This document shows positions 1 to 6,371 of a stretch of DNA of 14,027 bases, piece by piece. The notes below the pieces were generated by a model. The model ran no database searches, was not told the DNA's origin, and saw only the letters and a program-made list of their open reading frames with translations. The translations under genes were made by a program, and so were the position numbers. The stretch is from Candidatus Lambdaproteobacteria bacterium (GTDB lineage Bacteria; SAR324; NAC60-12). The stretch spans positions 1 to 14,027 of the forward strand of contig DTUH01000112.1 of the NCBI GenBank assembly GCA_012964265.1, given 5' to 3'. Every line of letters begins with the position of its first letter. The stretch's first letter is position 1.

Positions 1-216
1 CTTTGACAGGTGCTTACCTTCATGGCCTTGCTGTAGAATGCTTAATCCAAAAAACTGATTCAAACAACATTGTTGCCAGCGATCTTTTTGAAGGCTTGCG
101 TTTAGCAAGAAATGTGATCAAAGCATAACTTCGTTTTCCAGATTGCAGGAATGATATACCATTTTTTTGGATTAAGCATTCTGCAGCAAGGCCATGAAGG
201 TAAGCACCTGTCAAAG
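1..216. repeat. Inverted repeat (fold-back) at the left edge, 54-bp arms
   Basis: Bases 1-54 and 163-216 are reverse complements with one mismatch (base 34 against base 183). Both arms encode the same protein segment, LTGAYLHGLA-VECLIQK against LTGAYLHGLA-AECLIQK, so the mismatch is a Val/Ala change. Between the arms, 55-128 holds the natural 3' end of the nnr gene on the plus strand, and 129-162 looks like sequence downstream of its stop. The turn lies at a T-run (162-168). Inverted chimeras joined at short homologies are a known product of multiple displacement amplification and can also form at contig ends. I therefore infer an artefact, but a real inverted duplication cannot be excluded. 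Confidence 0.9.
3..128 (+). CDS. nnrD: Natural C-terminal end of NnrD-type NAD(P)H-hydrate dehydratase (5'-partial fragment)
   Basis: Reading from base 3 gives 41 codons and a TAA at 126-128. The first part, LTGAYLHGLA then ECLIQK, matches the minus-strand nnr protein. The rest (TDSNNIVASDLF, then EGLRLARNVIKA and the stop) has the usual ending of this family, in which a short 'ASD(L/I)' helix closes the domain. This is therefore the authentic C-terminus, which the minus-strand reading frame lacks. If joined at the shared ECLIQK, the full protein would be about 530 residues. It is 5'-truncated by the window edge and most likely belongs to the same gene, flipped by the fold-back, rather than to a second copy. 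Confidence 0.75.
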   Translation: MTGAYLHGLAVECLIQKTDSNNIVASDLFEGLRLARNVIKA

Positions 217-1681
217 TAGCATGCAAAGGTGACAAACCCTGAGCGAGAAAACCACCGATGAAACCACTTAAAACATCTCCGGAACCGGCTGTTGCCAAAG
301 CGGAGTTTCCGGTGGGATTGATAAATATTTTTGCATCTGGACTGCCAATTACCGTATATGCGCCCTTGAGCAGCAGAACTACATTCCACTCTTGAGAAAG
401 TTGCCGAACTGTTGCAATCCGGTTTTCCTGAATTTCTGTTACACTCTGTCCACAAAGTCTTGATAATTCTCGCGGATGCGGAGTTATAACGGCGACTCCA
501 AGTCTTTCCTTCAGAGTTTGCTCATCCAAATTGTTGAGGCCGTCAGCATCAATCAGCAACGGACCCTCCAGATGTTTTGTCAGATGCTGCACAAACTTGG
601 CAGTCTGAGAGTGAACCCCCAGTCCGCAACCGAGTACTACGGCATTACGCACTGCTGCAAGTTGTTCTACATAATCTGCATGTTCTTCTGTAAAAAATTC
701 CGGAGCATTGTGAGGGGTAACAGTCATGATTTCCGGAGCCTGTCCGGGAAGCCGATCGCGGAGTTCGTTGGGAACACAAGCTGTAACTAAACCTGCTCCA
801 CTTTTTAGTGCACCCAAAGAAGCGAGACTTGCCGCACCTCCCATACCGGCAGAAGCGCAGACAGTCAGCAAATGTCCACTGGAACCCTTGTGTGCCTCCG
901 GAAGGCGTTCAGGAACTAAATCATTGACAAATTCAGCAGTAAGTAAATAAGTGTGCGGGGTTAGATTTTTTTCAGCAGCTTCATCTTCAGCTTCTTTTGC
1001 TGGTAGATTTACAGGCCAATTTTCCGGAATCGAAATATCCGCAATGTGAACTTTTCCAGAATAGAGCACTCCAGGATGCTGGAAGCATCCGGGTTTGCCT
1101 GTTTGAAAAGTTATAGTGTGCTGACACTGAGCTGCGACGCCAAAAATCTTACTTTCATCCGTTGAAACTCCGGACGGAATATCTACGGCAACACGTAAAG
1201 CCTTTTTGTTTGAGTTGAAAATTTCAATCCATTCCCGATAAGCCCCTTCTATAGACTGCTCCATACCGATGCCAAAAATTGCATCGATGAGGACATCTGC
1301 CTCTTCCAGCAGGCGAGTGGCATTTGCATCCGGAAAAGAAGTGCTTTCTCCGAATTGTTCCCAAAGTAACTGGTTTTTACGGGCATCTCCTTTTTTAGCT
1401 TCTCCGGCGTCAACGACATGGATATCATAACCCCGGTTTGCTAACAGCCGTGCAATCGCAAATCCGTCGCCACCGTTATTTCCTTTACCGCAGCAAACTA
1501 CAACTCGGGCGTCAGGATTATTTTTTAATTTATTTTCTACCAGCCAATCCGCGACACTACGAGCCGCGTTTTCCATTAAAACTACGCCTTGAATTCCCAA
1601 ATCTTCGATCGCGTGTCTATCCATCTCACGCATCGAAAGTGTATCGGCAAGTCTAATCAGCTTTTGATAATTTGTATCCAT
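20..1681 (-). CDS. nnr: Bifunctional NAD(P)H-hydrate epimerase / ADP-dependent NAD(P)H-hydrate dehydratase (3' end chimeric)
   Basis: This fusion enzyme repairs hydrated NADH and NADPH in the cytoplasm. The N-terminal domain epimerises the hydrates, and the C-terminal ribokinase-like domain dehydrates the S form using ADP. Visible motifs are MENAAR (36-41) and GKGNNGGDG (65-73), followed by VDIPSG (166-171) of the epimerase. The dehydratase shows KGSSGHLL (265-272), GCGLG (351-355), DADGLN (378-383), TPHPRE (400-405) and the GSGD nucleotide site (466-469). Residues 1-506 (to about base 164) are normal. The last 47 residues come from the fold-back (28-162) and are partly antisense of the gene's own tail, so the true end is the plus-strand fragment at 3-128. 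ATG at 1679-1681 lies 6 bp after the preceding gene, last in the hisA-hisF unit. Confidence 0.92.
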   Translation of the reverse strand: MDTNYQKLIRLADTLSMREMDRHAIEDLGIQGVVLMENAARSVADWLVENKLKNNPDARVVVCCGKGNNGGDGFAIARLLANRGYDIHVVDAGEAKKGDARKNQLLWEQFGESTSFPDANATRLLEEADVLIDAIFGIGMEQSIEGAYREWIEIFNSNKKALRVAVDIPSGVSTDESKIFGVAAQCQHTITFQTGKPGCFQHPGVLYSGKVHIADISIPENWPVNLPAKEAEDEAAEKNLTPHTYLLTAEFVNDLVPERLPEAHKGSSGHLLTVCASAGMGGAASLASLGALKSGAGLVTACVPNELRDRLPGQAPEIMTVTPHNAPEFFTEEHADYVEQLAAVRNAVVLGCGLGVHSQTAKFVQHLTKHLEGPLLIDADGLNNLDEQTLKERLGVAVITPHPRELSRLCGQSVTEIQENRIATVRQLSQEWNVVLLLKGAYTVIGSPDAKIFINPTGNSALATAGSGDVLSGFIGGFLAQGLSPLHATLTGAYLHGLAAECLIQKNGISFLQSGKRSYALITFLAKRKPSKRSLATMLFESVFWIKHSTARP

Positions 1682-1687
1682 CTGCTG

Positions 1688-2284
1688 TCAACGGTTTGAC
1701 TGCTCTATCAATTGCTGAACAAATTCGTTTGATTCGTGTTTTTTATAGAAGATGAATTTATCATACAGATTTATTTTGCGGGGTTTTTTAGGTGGAGTTG
1801 TACCGTAGTAAGTACTATGGGTCTCTGTTTTGCGGATGCAAAAAGGGGTGGTGGTATTGTTATTACAAAATTTACTTACAGCGTTGGTGTTTTCAAGAAA
1901 AGAATTAGCACTTCCCTGTGCGCTGGACCAATATGAACCCCGTTTTTCCTTTTTGGCAAACTTCTTTTTCTTATAATTTACCTGAGAAATCAGTATCTTT
2001 TGAAGCTTGATGGCAGGAATTCTTTCGTGGCTTTTTGGTGGAGGCGGCTTTAGCTGTTCTACTTTCGGTGTTGATATCCGTACTTTTTCAACAGAATAAG
2101 ATGATTTATCCAGCTTTACTTTTCCATTAATTATTGACCAGACACGTTTGTTGATCGTACGTACCTGTTTTTCCTCATAAGCAAACAGATCTCCCGAGCT
2201 GCAGAAAATAAGCGCAAGTATTGTAATCAAGGTCAGCTGTGAAAAGCGATAATTATCGGTAATGCAAAACATAGTTCCATTCAT
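1688..2284 (-). CDS. Exported protein of unknown function with proline-rich and lysine-rich segments
   Basis: A 198-residue protein I do not recognise. It begins with a long signal-peptide-like stretch: an ordinary N-terminus, then a hydrophobic core LTLITILALIF (about 17-27), then a possible signal peptidase I site after LFA (about 33-35). The Cys at 28 is not in a proper lipobox. The mature part is very basic, with a PPPP run near 80, a KKKKFAKKEK cluster around 105, a FCNNNTTTPFC pair of cysteines, and a second proline/lysine cluster (TPPKKPRK). No catalytic motif is visible. A periplasmic or envelope-associated structural or binding role is only an inference. It sits 11 bp after hisF and 6 bp before nnr, so it is probably co-transcribed. 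ATG at 2282-2284 has no clear ribosome site; an ATG four codons further in is possible. Confidence 0.7.
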   Translation of the reverse strand: MNGTMFCITDNYRFSQLTLITILALIFCSSGDLFAYEEKQVRTINKRVWSIINGKVKLDKSSYSVEKVRISTPKVEQLKPPPPKSHERIPAIKLQKILISQVNYKKKKFAKKEKRGSYWSSAQGSANSFLENTNAVSKFCNNNTTTPFCIRKTETHSTYYGTTPPKKPRKINLYDKFIFYKKHESNEFVQQLIEQSNR

Positions 2285-2295
2285 TTCAGAGAACG

Positions 2296-3090
2296 TTAAA
2301 CTTTACGGACGGGGATATTGTTTTCACTGAGATAGTCTTTTACCTGGGAAACAGTATATTTACCATAATGAAAAACAGATGCGGCCAAAACAGCATCAGC
2401 TTTGCCAATCGTGAACGCATCACGAAAATGTTCAAAAGTTCCTCCACCTCCTGACGCAATTACAGGGATGTTGAGGGTGCCGCTGATTGCGGCAGTCAAT
2501 TCCAGTTCAAATCCATTCTGGTGTCCGTCCGCATCCATGCTGGTCAATAATATCTCTCCTGCACCGCGGGATTCCATTTCACGGGCCCATGCTACTGCAT
2601 CCAGACCGGTCGGACGGCTTCCGCCATGACTGAAGACTTCCCATTTTGAGGTGTTGTCTGTATCATGTCGTTTCATTGTTTTCATATCACGTTTTCTGGC
2701 ATCAATTGCAACAACGATACATTGCGAACCAAAACGCTTTGCACCTTCTGTGATGAGATTCGGGTTCCGGATTGCAGAAGAATTTACTGAAACTTTATCT
2801 GCACCGGCGGTTACAAGAGCATGCATATCCTCAAGTGTTGAAATTCCACCGCCTATAGTAAAAGGGATAAACAATTCACGTGCCAAGCGTGTTGCCAGTT
2901 CAATTGTTGTTCCACGATTTTCATTTGAAGCAGTAATGTCAAGAAATACAAGCTCGTCTGCAGATTGTTCATTATAGCGTTGCGCAAGCTCCAGAGGATC
3001 GCCTGCGTCACGTAAACTGACAAAACTGGTACCCTTGACCACACGGCCTGCTTTTATGTCCAGACATGGTATAATACGGCGTGCTAACAC
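2296..3090 (-). CDS. hisF: Imidazole glycerol phosphate synthase, cyclase subunit HisF
   Basis: HisF is the (βα)8-barrel cyclase. It uses ammonia from the HisH glutaminase to turn PRFAR into imidazole glycerol phosphate and AICAR, the branch point of histidine and purine synthesis. The 264-residue length is slightly above the usual 250-260. Catalytic Asp11 (RRIIPCLD) and Asp130 (VVAID) fall at the expected positions. Phosphate-binding loops TIGGGI (78-83) and IASGGGGT are present, and the C-terminus is intact. The start is GTG (3088-3090), chosen because GGAGG lies 7 bases upstream at 3098-3102. It overlaps the hisA end, so translation is probably coupled. The partner hisH is not in the window. 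Confidence 0.97.
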   Translation of the reverse strand: MLARRIIPCLDIKAGRVVKGTSFVSLRDAGDPLELAQRYNEQSADELVFLDITASNENRGTTIELATRLARELFIPFTIGGGISTLEDMHALVTAGADKVSVNSSAIRNPNLITEGAKRFGSQCIVVAIDARKRDMKTMKRHDTDNTSKWEVFSHGGSRPTGLDAVAWAREMESRGAGEILLTSMDADGHQNGFELELTAAISGTLNIPVIASGGGGTFEHFRDAFTIGKADAVLAASVFHYGKYTVSQVKDYLSENNIPVRKV

Positions 3091-3803
3091 TTGAATACCT
3101 CCTTTAAATCGAGTTTGCCTTCGTAAATTGCTTTCCCGCTGATTACCTGATCAACACCGACTGCTTCCAGAGTTTTGAGCTGTTCCAAGTCTGCCATCGA
3201 AGATACTCCTCCTGATGCCACTATTTTCAATCCGGTTCGACGTGCAAAATCACTCAGGGCTTCTAAATTTGGCCCGCTAAGCATTCCGTCACGCGCAATG
3301 TCTGTAAAAATGACTCTTTTAGTCCCAAGCTTTTTCCAGCGCAAAGCAAACTCCACATCGTCAATTTCGGTTCCTTCCTGCCAGCCTTCAATCGAAACTT
3401 TACGGTTTCGCGCATCGATTCCGAGAAAAATTTTCTCTCCGGAAAAACGCTGAATAAGGCCCTCCAGAACATCAGGATTTTTGACGGCCATTGTTCCTAC
3501 GATGACTGACGAAACACCAAGCTCAAACATTTGTTCAACGTTTTCTGCTGTACGCAAACCTCCTCCCAGTTGAACGGGAATCGAAATTGTTTTAAGTATT
3601 GAATGGATGCTGTCCAAGTTTGTACCTTGTCCCCTGAATGCTCCATCCAAATCAACCAGATGCAAACGCTTTGCACCTGCGTCTTCAAATGAACGGGCCA
3701 TGGCAGCAGGCTCATGTGAATACACGGTTTCCGCATCTGCTTCACCCTGAAGCAGTCTAACACAGCGGCCGTTTTTTAAATCAATTGCAGGAATCAGCAA
3801 CAT
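3084..3803 (-). CDS. hisA: ProFAR isomerase HisA (phosphoribosylformimino-AICAR-phosphate isomerase)
   Basis: HisA catalyses the Amadori rearrangement of ProFAR to PRFAR, the substrate of HisF, in the cytoplasm. The 239-residue protein has the standard length. Catalytic Asp8 (MLLIPAID) and Asp130 (FLGIDAR) are present. So are the phosphate loops QLGGGLR (78-84) and VASGGVSS, the VSIEGW segment following GIDAR, and FTDIARDGM. The gene ends inside the hisF start (7-bp overlap) with a TAG stop, the usual coupled hisA-hisF arrangement. It is the first gene of its unit. ATG at 3801-3803 has no Shine-Dalgarno sequence, and the promoter-like pair just upstream would leave a leader of only a few bases, so near-leaderless expression is possible. 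Confidence 0.97.
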   Translation of the reverse strand: MLLIPAIDLKNGRCVRLLQGEADAETVYSHEPAAMARSFEDAGAKRLHLVDLDGAFRGQGTNLDSIHSILKTISIPVQLGGGLRTAENVEQMFELGVSSVIVGTMAVKNPDVLEGLIQRFSGEKIFLGIDARNRKVSIEGWQEGTEIDDVEFALRWKKLGTKRVIFTDIARDGMLSGPNLEALSDFARRTGLKIVASGGVSSMADLEQLKTLEAVGVDQVISGKAIYEGKLDLKEVFKC

Positions 3804-3812
3804 AAATTGTTT

Positions 3813-3841
3813 ATGATATTATTTGAGGGACAGTTTGTAAA
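3813..3841 (-). promoter_or_regulatory. Sigma-70-like promoter for hisA
   Basis: On the minus strand, TTTACA (3836-3841) and TATCAT (3813-3818) are separated by exactly 17 bp. Each differs from the consensus at one position. Transcription would start near 3806, almost at the hisA ATG (3803), which fits the absence of a ribosome binding site there. This is motif reading only, in an AT-rich region where chance matches are common. Confidence 0.4.
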
Positions 3842-3859
3842 TTGTGAGCGCTCTGAAAT
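3840..3859. promoter_or_regulatory. LacI-family-operator-like palindrome
   Basis: AATTGTGAGCGCTC (3840-3853) matches the ideal symmetric lac operator at 14 of 14 bases, and 17 of 20 over the full site. The core GAGCGCTC (3846-3853) is a perfect palindrome with the central CG typical of LacI/GalR-family sites. It abuts the proposed -35 box of hisA in the divergent region. No LacI-family gene is visible in the window, so the regulator, if any, is elsewhere. Confidence 0.35.
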
Positions 3860-3951
3860 TATTAAACTTTATGTTCTATGATCCTGTAATTTATTAATGA
3901 AATCAAGTTAGAACGCAGTTCTTCTGCTTATAAAATTGGCTCAAAACTTGA

Positions 3952-4647
3952 ATGTCGGAATGGTTGCTGATTGATCGAAACAATTCAACAAGTTTTTTTC
4001 CTCATTCTCAAAAAGTTATGCAAGTTACCGCTAAAACTATTCCAGACAAACAAACCGGCTTAGATCGACAGGTCCAAGGAAAAAATAAGCCAACTGCAGC
4101 AAGTTCCGGGATTCAAGCCCTCAAAACAGATGAAAATTTGGAATCAGCAAAAGGTGCGGAACGGAATGAGACTTCACAGTATTTAAAGGTACTCTCAAGA
4201 ATAGAAAATTTGCTGGTCCAGGAAAAACTTCCGGATGCCGCGGTTGATGGTTTTGTAGGAGCAATTAAGAAACAGATTGATTTGATGAGCGAGACTGACA
4301 GACAAATGCTGTTAAAACTCCCTGAGGCAATAAAACTGGAATTGAAAAATTTGAATGACCTGCCTGAGATGATCAAGAACAATCTCAGAGATGAAGGGAA
4401 ATCACCTGTTTTGCTGGAACTGCTGCGTCTGCCGAAATTTGCGGTTTTAATGCGAACTGACAGCAAACCCGCGCCCAAAACCTACACTGCACAGTCAGCA
4501 CAGACCCTGCCAACCGTCAAATCATCTCCTATCAATATTTTGGATATTCCTACTGCTAGAGAAAAACCTGTTCTAGCTGGGTCTCCGGAAGCAAATAATA
4601 ATACAGTTGACAAGAAAAGCGCAGGCCTGACAAAACTGACTGCTTGA
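3952..4647 (+). CDS. Hypothetical protein with helical core and disordered flanks
   Basis: A 231-residue protein I do not recognise. Residues 1-75 are polar, rich in Lys, Gln, Thr and Ser, and look disordered. Residues about 78-165 form a predicted helical core with regularly spaced leucines (for example YLKVLSRIENLL and LLKLPEAIKLEL, then LLELLRLPKF). The last 65 residues are again Ser/Thr/Pro/Ala-rich. No signal peptide, membrane segment or catalytic motif is visible. This layout suits an adaptor or scaffold protein, but that is inference. Neither ATG 3952 nor the in-frame ATG 4018 (23rd codon) has a good ribosome site, so the start is uncertain. It is the only complete plus-strand gene and runs towards the bactofilin gene with a 17-bp gap. 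Confidence 0.7.
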   Translation: MSEWLLIDRNNSTSFFPHSQKVMQVTAKTIPDKQTGLDRQVQGKNKPTAASSGIQALKTDENLESAKGAERNETSQYLKVLSRIENLLVQEKLPDAAVDGFVGAIKKQIDLMSETDRQMLLKLPEAIKLELKNLNDLPEMIKNNLRDEGKSPVLLELLRLPKFAVLMRTDSKPAPKTYTAQSAQTLPTVKSSPINILDIPTAREKPVLAGSPEANNNTVDKKSAGLTKLTA

Positions 4648-4664
4648 TGATTTTTTAAATTTCT

Positions 4665-5012
4665 TTATTCGTTGGTGCTTTGGTCAGTAGAATTCACACT
4701 GAATTTTCCAACAAATTCACTGCCTATTCTCATTTTCAATCCACCTACTGGTGTAGAAATATTTCCCATGATTCTCGCGTTTTCCAAAATTTCTACAAGT
4801 TTTGAGGCTTTGATATTGCCTTCTACCCAACCATCAACCCGAATCACGGGCGCATCAATTTGACCTTTCACTTTACCTAAAGCACCCACGATGACCATGC
4901 ATTTACTGTTTATACTACCGACATAATTTCCGTCAATGCGAATGCTATCACTGCTTGAAAGGCTCCCTTCCAGCTGTAAATCATGTCCTAAATAGCCTTT
5001 AACTAATTTCAT
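4665..5012 (-). CDS. Bactofilin (polymer-forming cytoskeletal protein)
   Basis: This 115-residue protein matches the bactofilin family (formerly DUF583), which forms right-handed β-helices that polymerise without nucleotide into membrane-linked filaments. They affect cell shape, stalks or localisation of envelope enzymes. Repeating short β-strand and glycine turns are visible: LQLEGSLSSSDSIRIDGNYVG, IVGALGKVKGQIDAPVIRVDG, VEGNIKASKLVEI, ARIMGNIST. These are spaced at the usual 17-19 residue rung. The tail GSEFVGKFSV is the common last rung. It is close to a minimal bactofilin with short tails. It lies 73 bp after the aminotransferase gene and converges on the unknown plus-strand gene. No peptidase gene of the type often found next to bactofilins is adjacent. 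Start ATG 5010-5012 has a weak ribosome site. Confidence 0.88.
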   Translation of the reverse strand: MKLVKGYLGHDLQLEGSLSSSDSIRIDGNYVGSINSKCMVIVGALGKVKGQIDAPVIRVDGWVEGNIKASKLVEILENARIMGNISTPVGGLKMRIGSEFVGKFSVNSTDQSTNE

Positions 5013-5085
5013 CTTCGGACCGTTTATTTATAGTTTTAAGTCGCCAGCGCAAAGGTTTAATTTATGCTTATCAGCAGCTAATAAT

Positions 5086-6351
5086 TCAGTGAAGCCACTT
5101 TTCAATACGTTCAGATGCCTCTGTCAAACCGGGAAACAGACTTCTATACAAATCCGGAGTGAGTTCCCCACTTTCCGGAAAATCCTGCATGAGCTGTGTA
5201 CCATTATAATCTACACTGGCTACACGTACACCAAAAAAATCTTTCGGCATATAAAAATCTGATCCCGGAAGTAGCGCTACACCGGTCTCTTCCAAAAGTC
5301 GTGTACTCAATTCCTCACTGCTGAGTATGCCGCGGGATGTCAATTTGTCTCTAAAATTTTCGAAGTCCGGAAACAGATAAAATGCTCCTTGAGGCTCAGG
5401 ACAATTCAGGCCAATTTCGGTAAAGCACTGATATAAATAATTTCCTGCGGCACCGTGAATGTCCCGGCAAAGTTCAACATGCTTTTTCACCGACCAATAA
5501 TTATCAAATGCAGGCAGAACTGCGTACTGTACAGGAGCGCTCACGCAGCTGAAAGTTTCACTCACAAATGCGGAAAGTGGCCGCGTAATTTCTTTCAAAT
5601 CATCCGGAATCATAGCAAAACCAAGACGCCAACCTCCTGCTGAAAATGCTTTTGATATGCCGCTTGTGGTTATAGTCCCTTCTGGATAATAATTTGCAAT
5701 TCCCTCAAAGGCCTGCTTACCAAAATTGATTAGTGCATATATTTCATCTGAAATCACAATGACTTCATATTTACGGCAAACCTCTGCCAAATCCCGTAAT
5801 TCATCCGGAGCATGAACACTTCCAGTAGGATTGCTTGGATTATTAAGAATTAGAATTTTTTGCGAAAATTTCTGAACGGAACATGCTTTTTCCAATTCTT
5901 CTGCCTGCAAACGATAACCTTTCTTAAAGTCAGTAGGAATTGGAATAAATATTTTGGAGCGAATTTTTGCCTGCGGACCGTAACTTACCCAACTTGGAGC
6001 AGGAACCATGAGCGGTCCTTCCAACAAGTAAACAAGTTGAAAAATCAGTTCTTTACTTCCCGGTCCGATGAAAATATTTTCAAAAGAATAGTTATAACCA
6101 AATTCACTTTTAAAAAAACCGGCAATTGCCTGACGTAATTCCGGTAATCCACAACCGGAAATGTATTGTTTCCGCCAGGAGTTTTCTCGCAAAGCTGCCT
6201 GCATAGGTTCGGGCACTGGAAATGGTGATTCGCCGAACCCCAAGTGGCAAATGCTTCGTCCTTCGCTACGTAAATTTAGCGCAAGCTGGTTAATAAATAA
6301 AGTTGCGGATTCTTTTAAATTGCTAATTTGCTTGTTTATAATCGGCTGCAT
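5086..6351 (-). CDS. PLP-dependent class I/II aminotransferase (aspartate aminotransferase fold)
   Basis: A fold-type I PLP aminotransferase of 421 residues; the substrate cannot be told from sequence. Motifs numbered from this start: GFGESPFPVP (38-47, substrate-side loop), GPGSKELIF (96-104, cofactor phosphate), PSWVSYGPQ (119-127, ring-stacking Tyr), NPSNPTG (171-177) and SDEIY (201-205). The PLP lysine is K234 in TSGISKAFSAGGWRLGF, and GVRVAS near the end supplies the carboxylate-binding Arg. The frame stays open upstream to TTG 6441, which would overlap the helicase gene. I chose ATG 6349-6351 because the family usually begins here and it leaves a 20-bp gap after helD. It is probably co-transcribed with helD. 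Aspartate, aromatic or alanine-type activity are all possible. Confidence 0.9.
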   Translation of the reverse strand: MQPIINKQISNLKESATLFINQLALNLRSEGRSICHLGFGESPFPVPEPMQAALRENSWRKQYISGCGLPELRQAIAGFFKSEFGYNYSFENIFIGPGSKELIFQLVYLLEGPLMVPAPSWVSYGPQAKIRSKIFIPIPTDFKKGYRLQAEELEKACSVQKFSQKILILNNPSNPTGSVHAPDELRDLAEVCRKYEVIVISDEIYALINFGKQAFEGIANYYPEGTITTSGISKAFSAGGWRLGFAMIPDDLKEITRPLSAFVSETFSCVSAPVQYAVLPAFDNYWSVKKHVELCRDIHGAAGNYLYQCFTEIGLNCPEPQGAFYLFPDFENFRDKLTSRGILSSEELSTRLLEETGVALLPGSDFYMPKDFFGVRVASVDYNGTQLMQDFPESGELTPDLYRSLFPGLTEASERIEKWLH

Positions 6352-6371
6352 TAAATGTCTCAACTTCAAAA

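Larger units (their letters stand above)
3804..3951. other. Divergent intergenic region between hisA and the unknown plus-strand gene
   Basis: This 148-bp AT-rich spacer is the only region from which both flanking genes could be transcribed outwards. It contains the hisA promoter-like pair and the lac-operator-like site. It also holds an inverted repeat AGAAC-gca-GTTCT (3910-3922) and a TATAAAAT box (about 3930-3937), which could be a -10 element for the plus-strand gene. No convincing -35 accompanies that box. Confidence 0.5.

Noticed and set aside
3910..3922. AGAAC-gca-GTTCT as a LexA (SOS) box
   Set aside because: The GAAC and GTTC half-sites are 3 bases apart instead of the 4 of the Gram-positive type, and the flanking gene has no visible link to DNA repair.
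4640..4670. Bidirectional terminator between the convergent unknown gene and bactofilin
   Set aside because: There is a T-run but no adequate GC-containing stem in the 17-bp gap or just beyond it.
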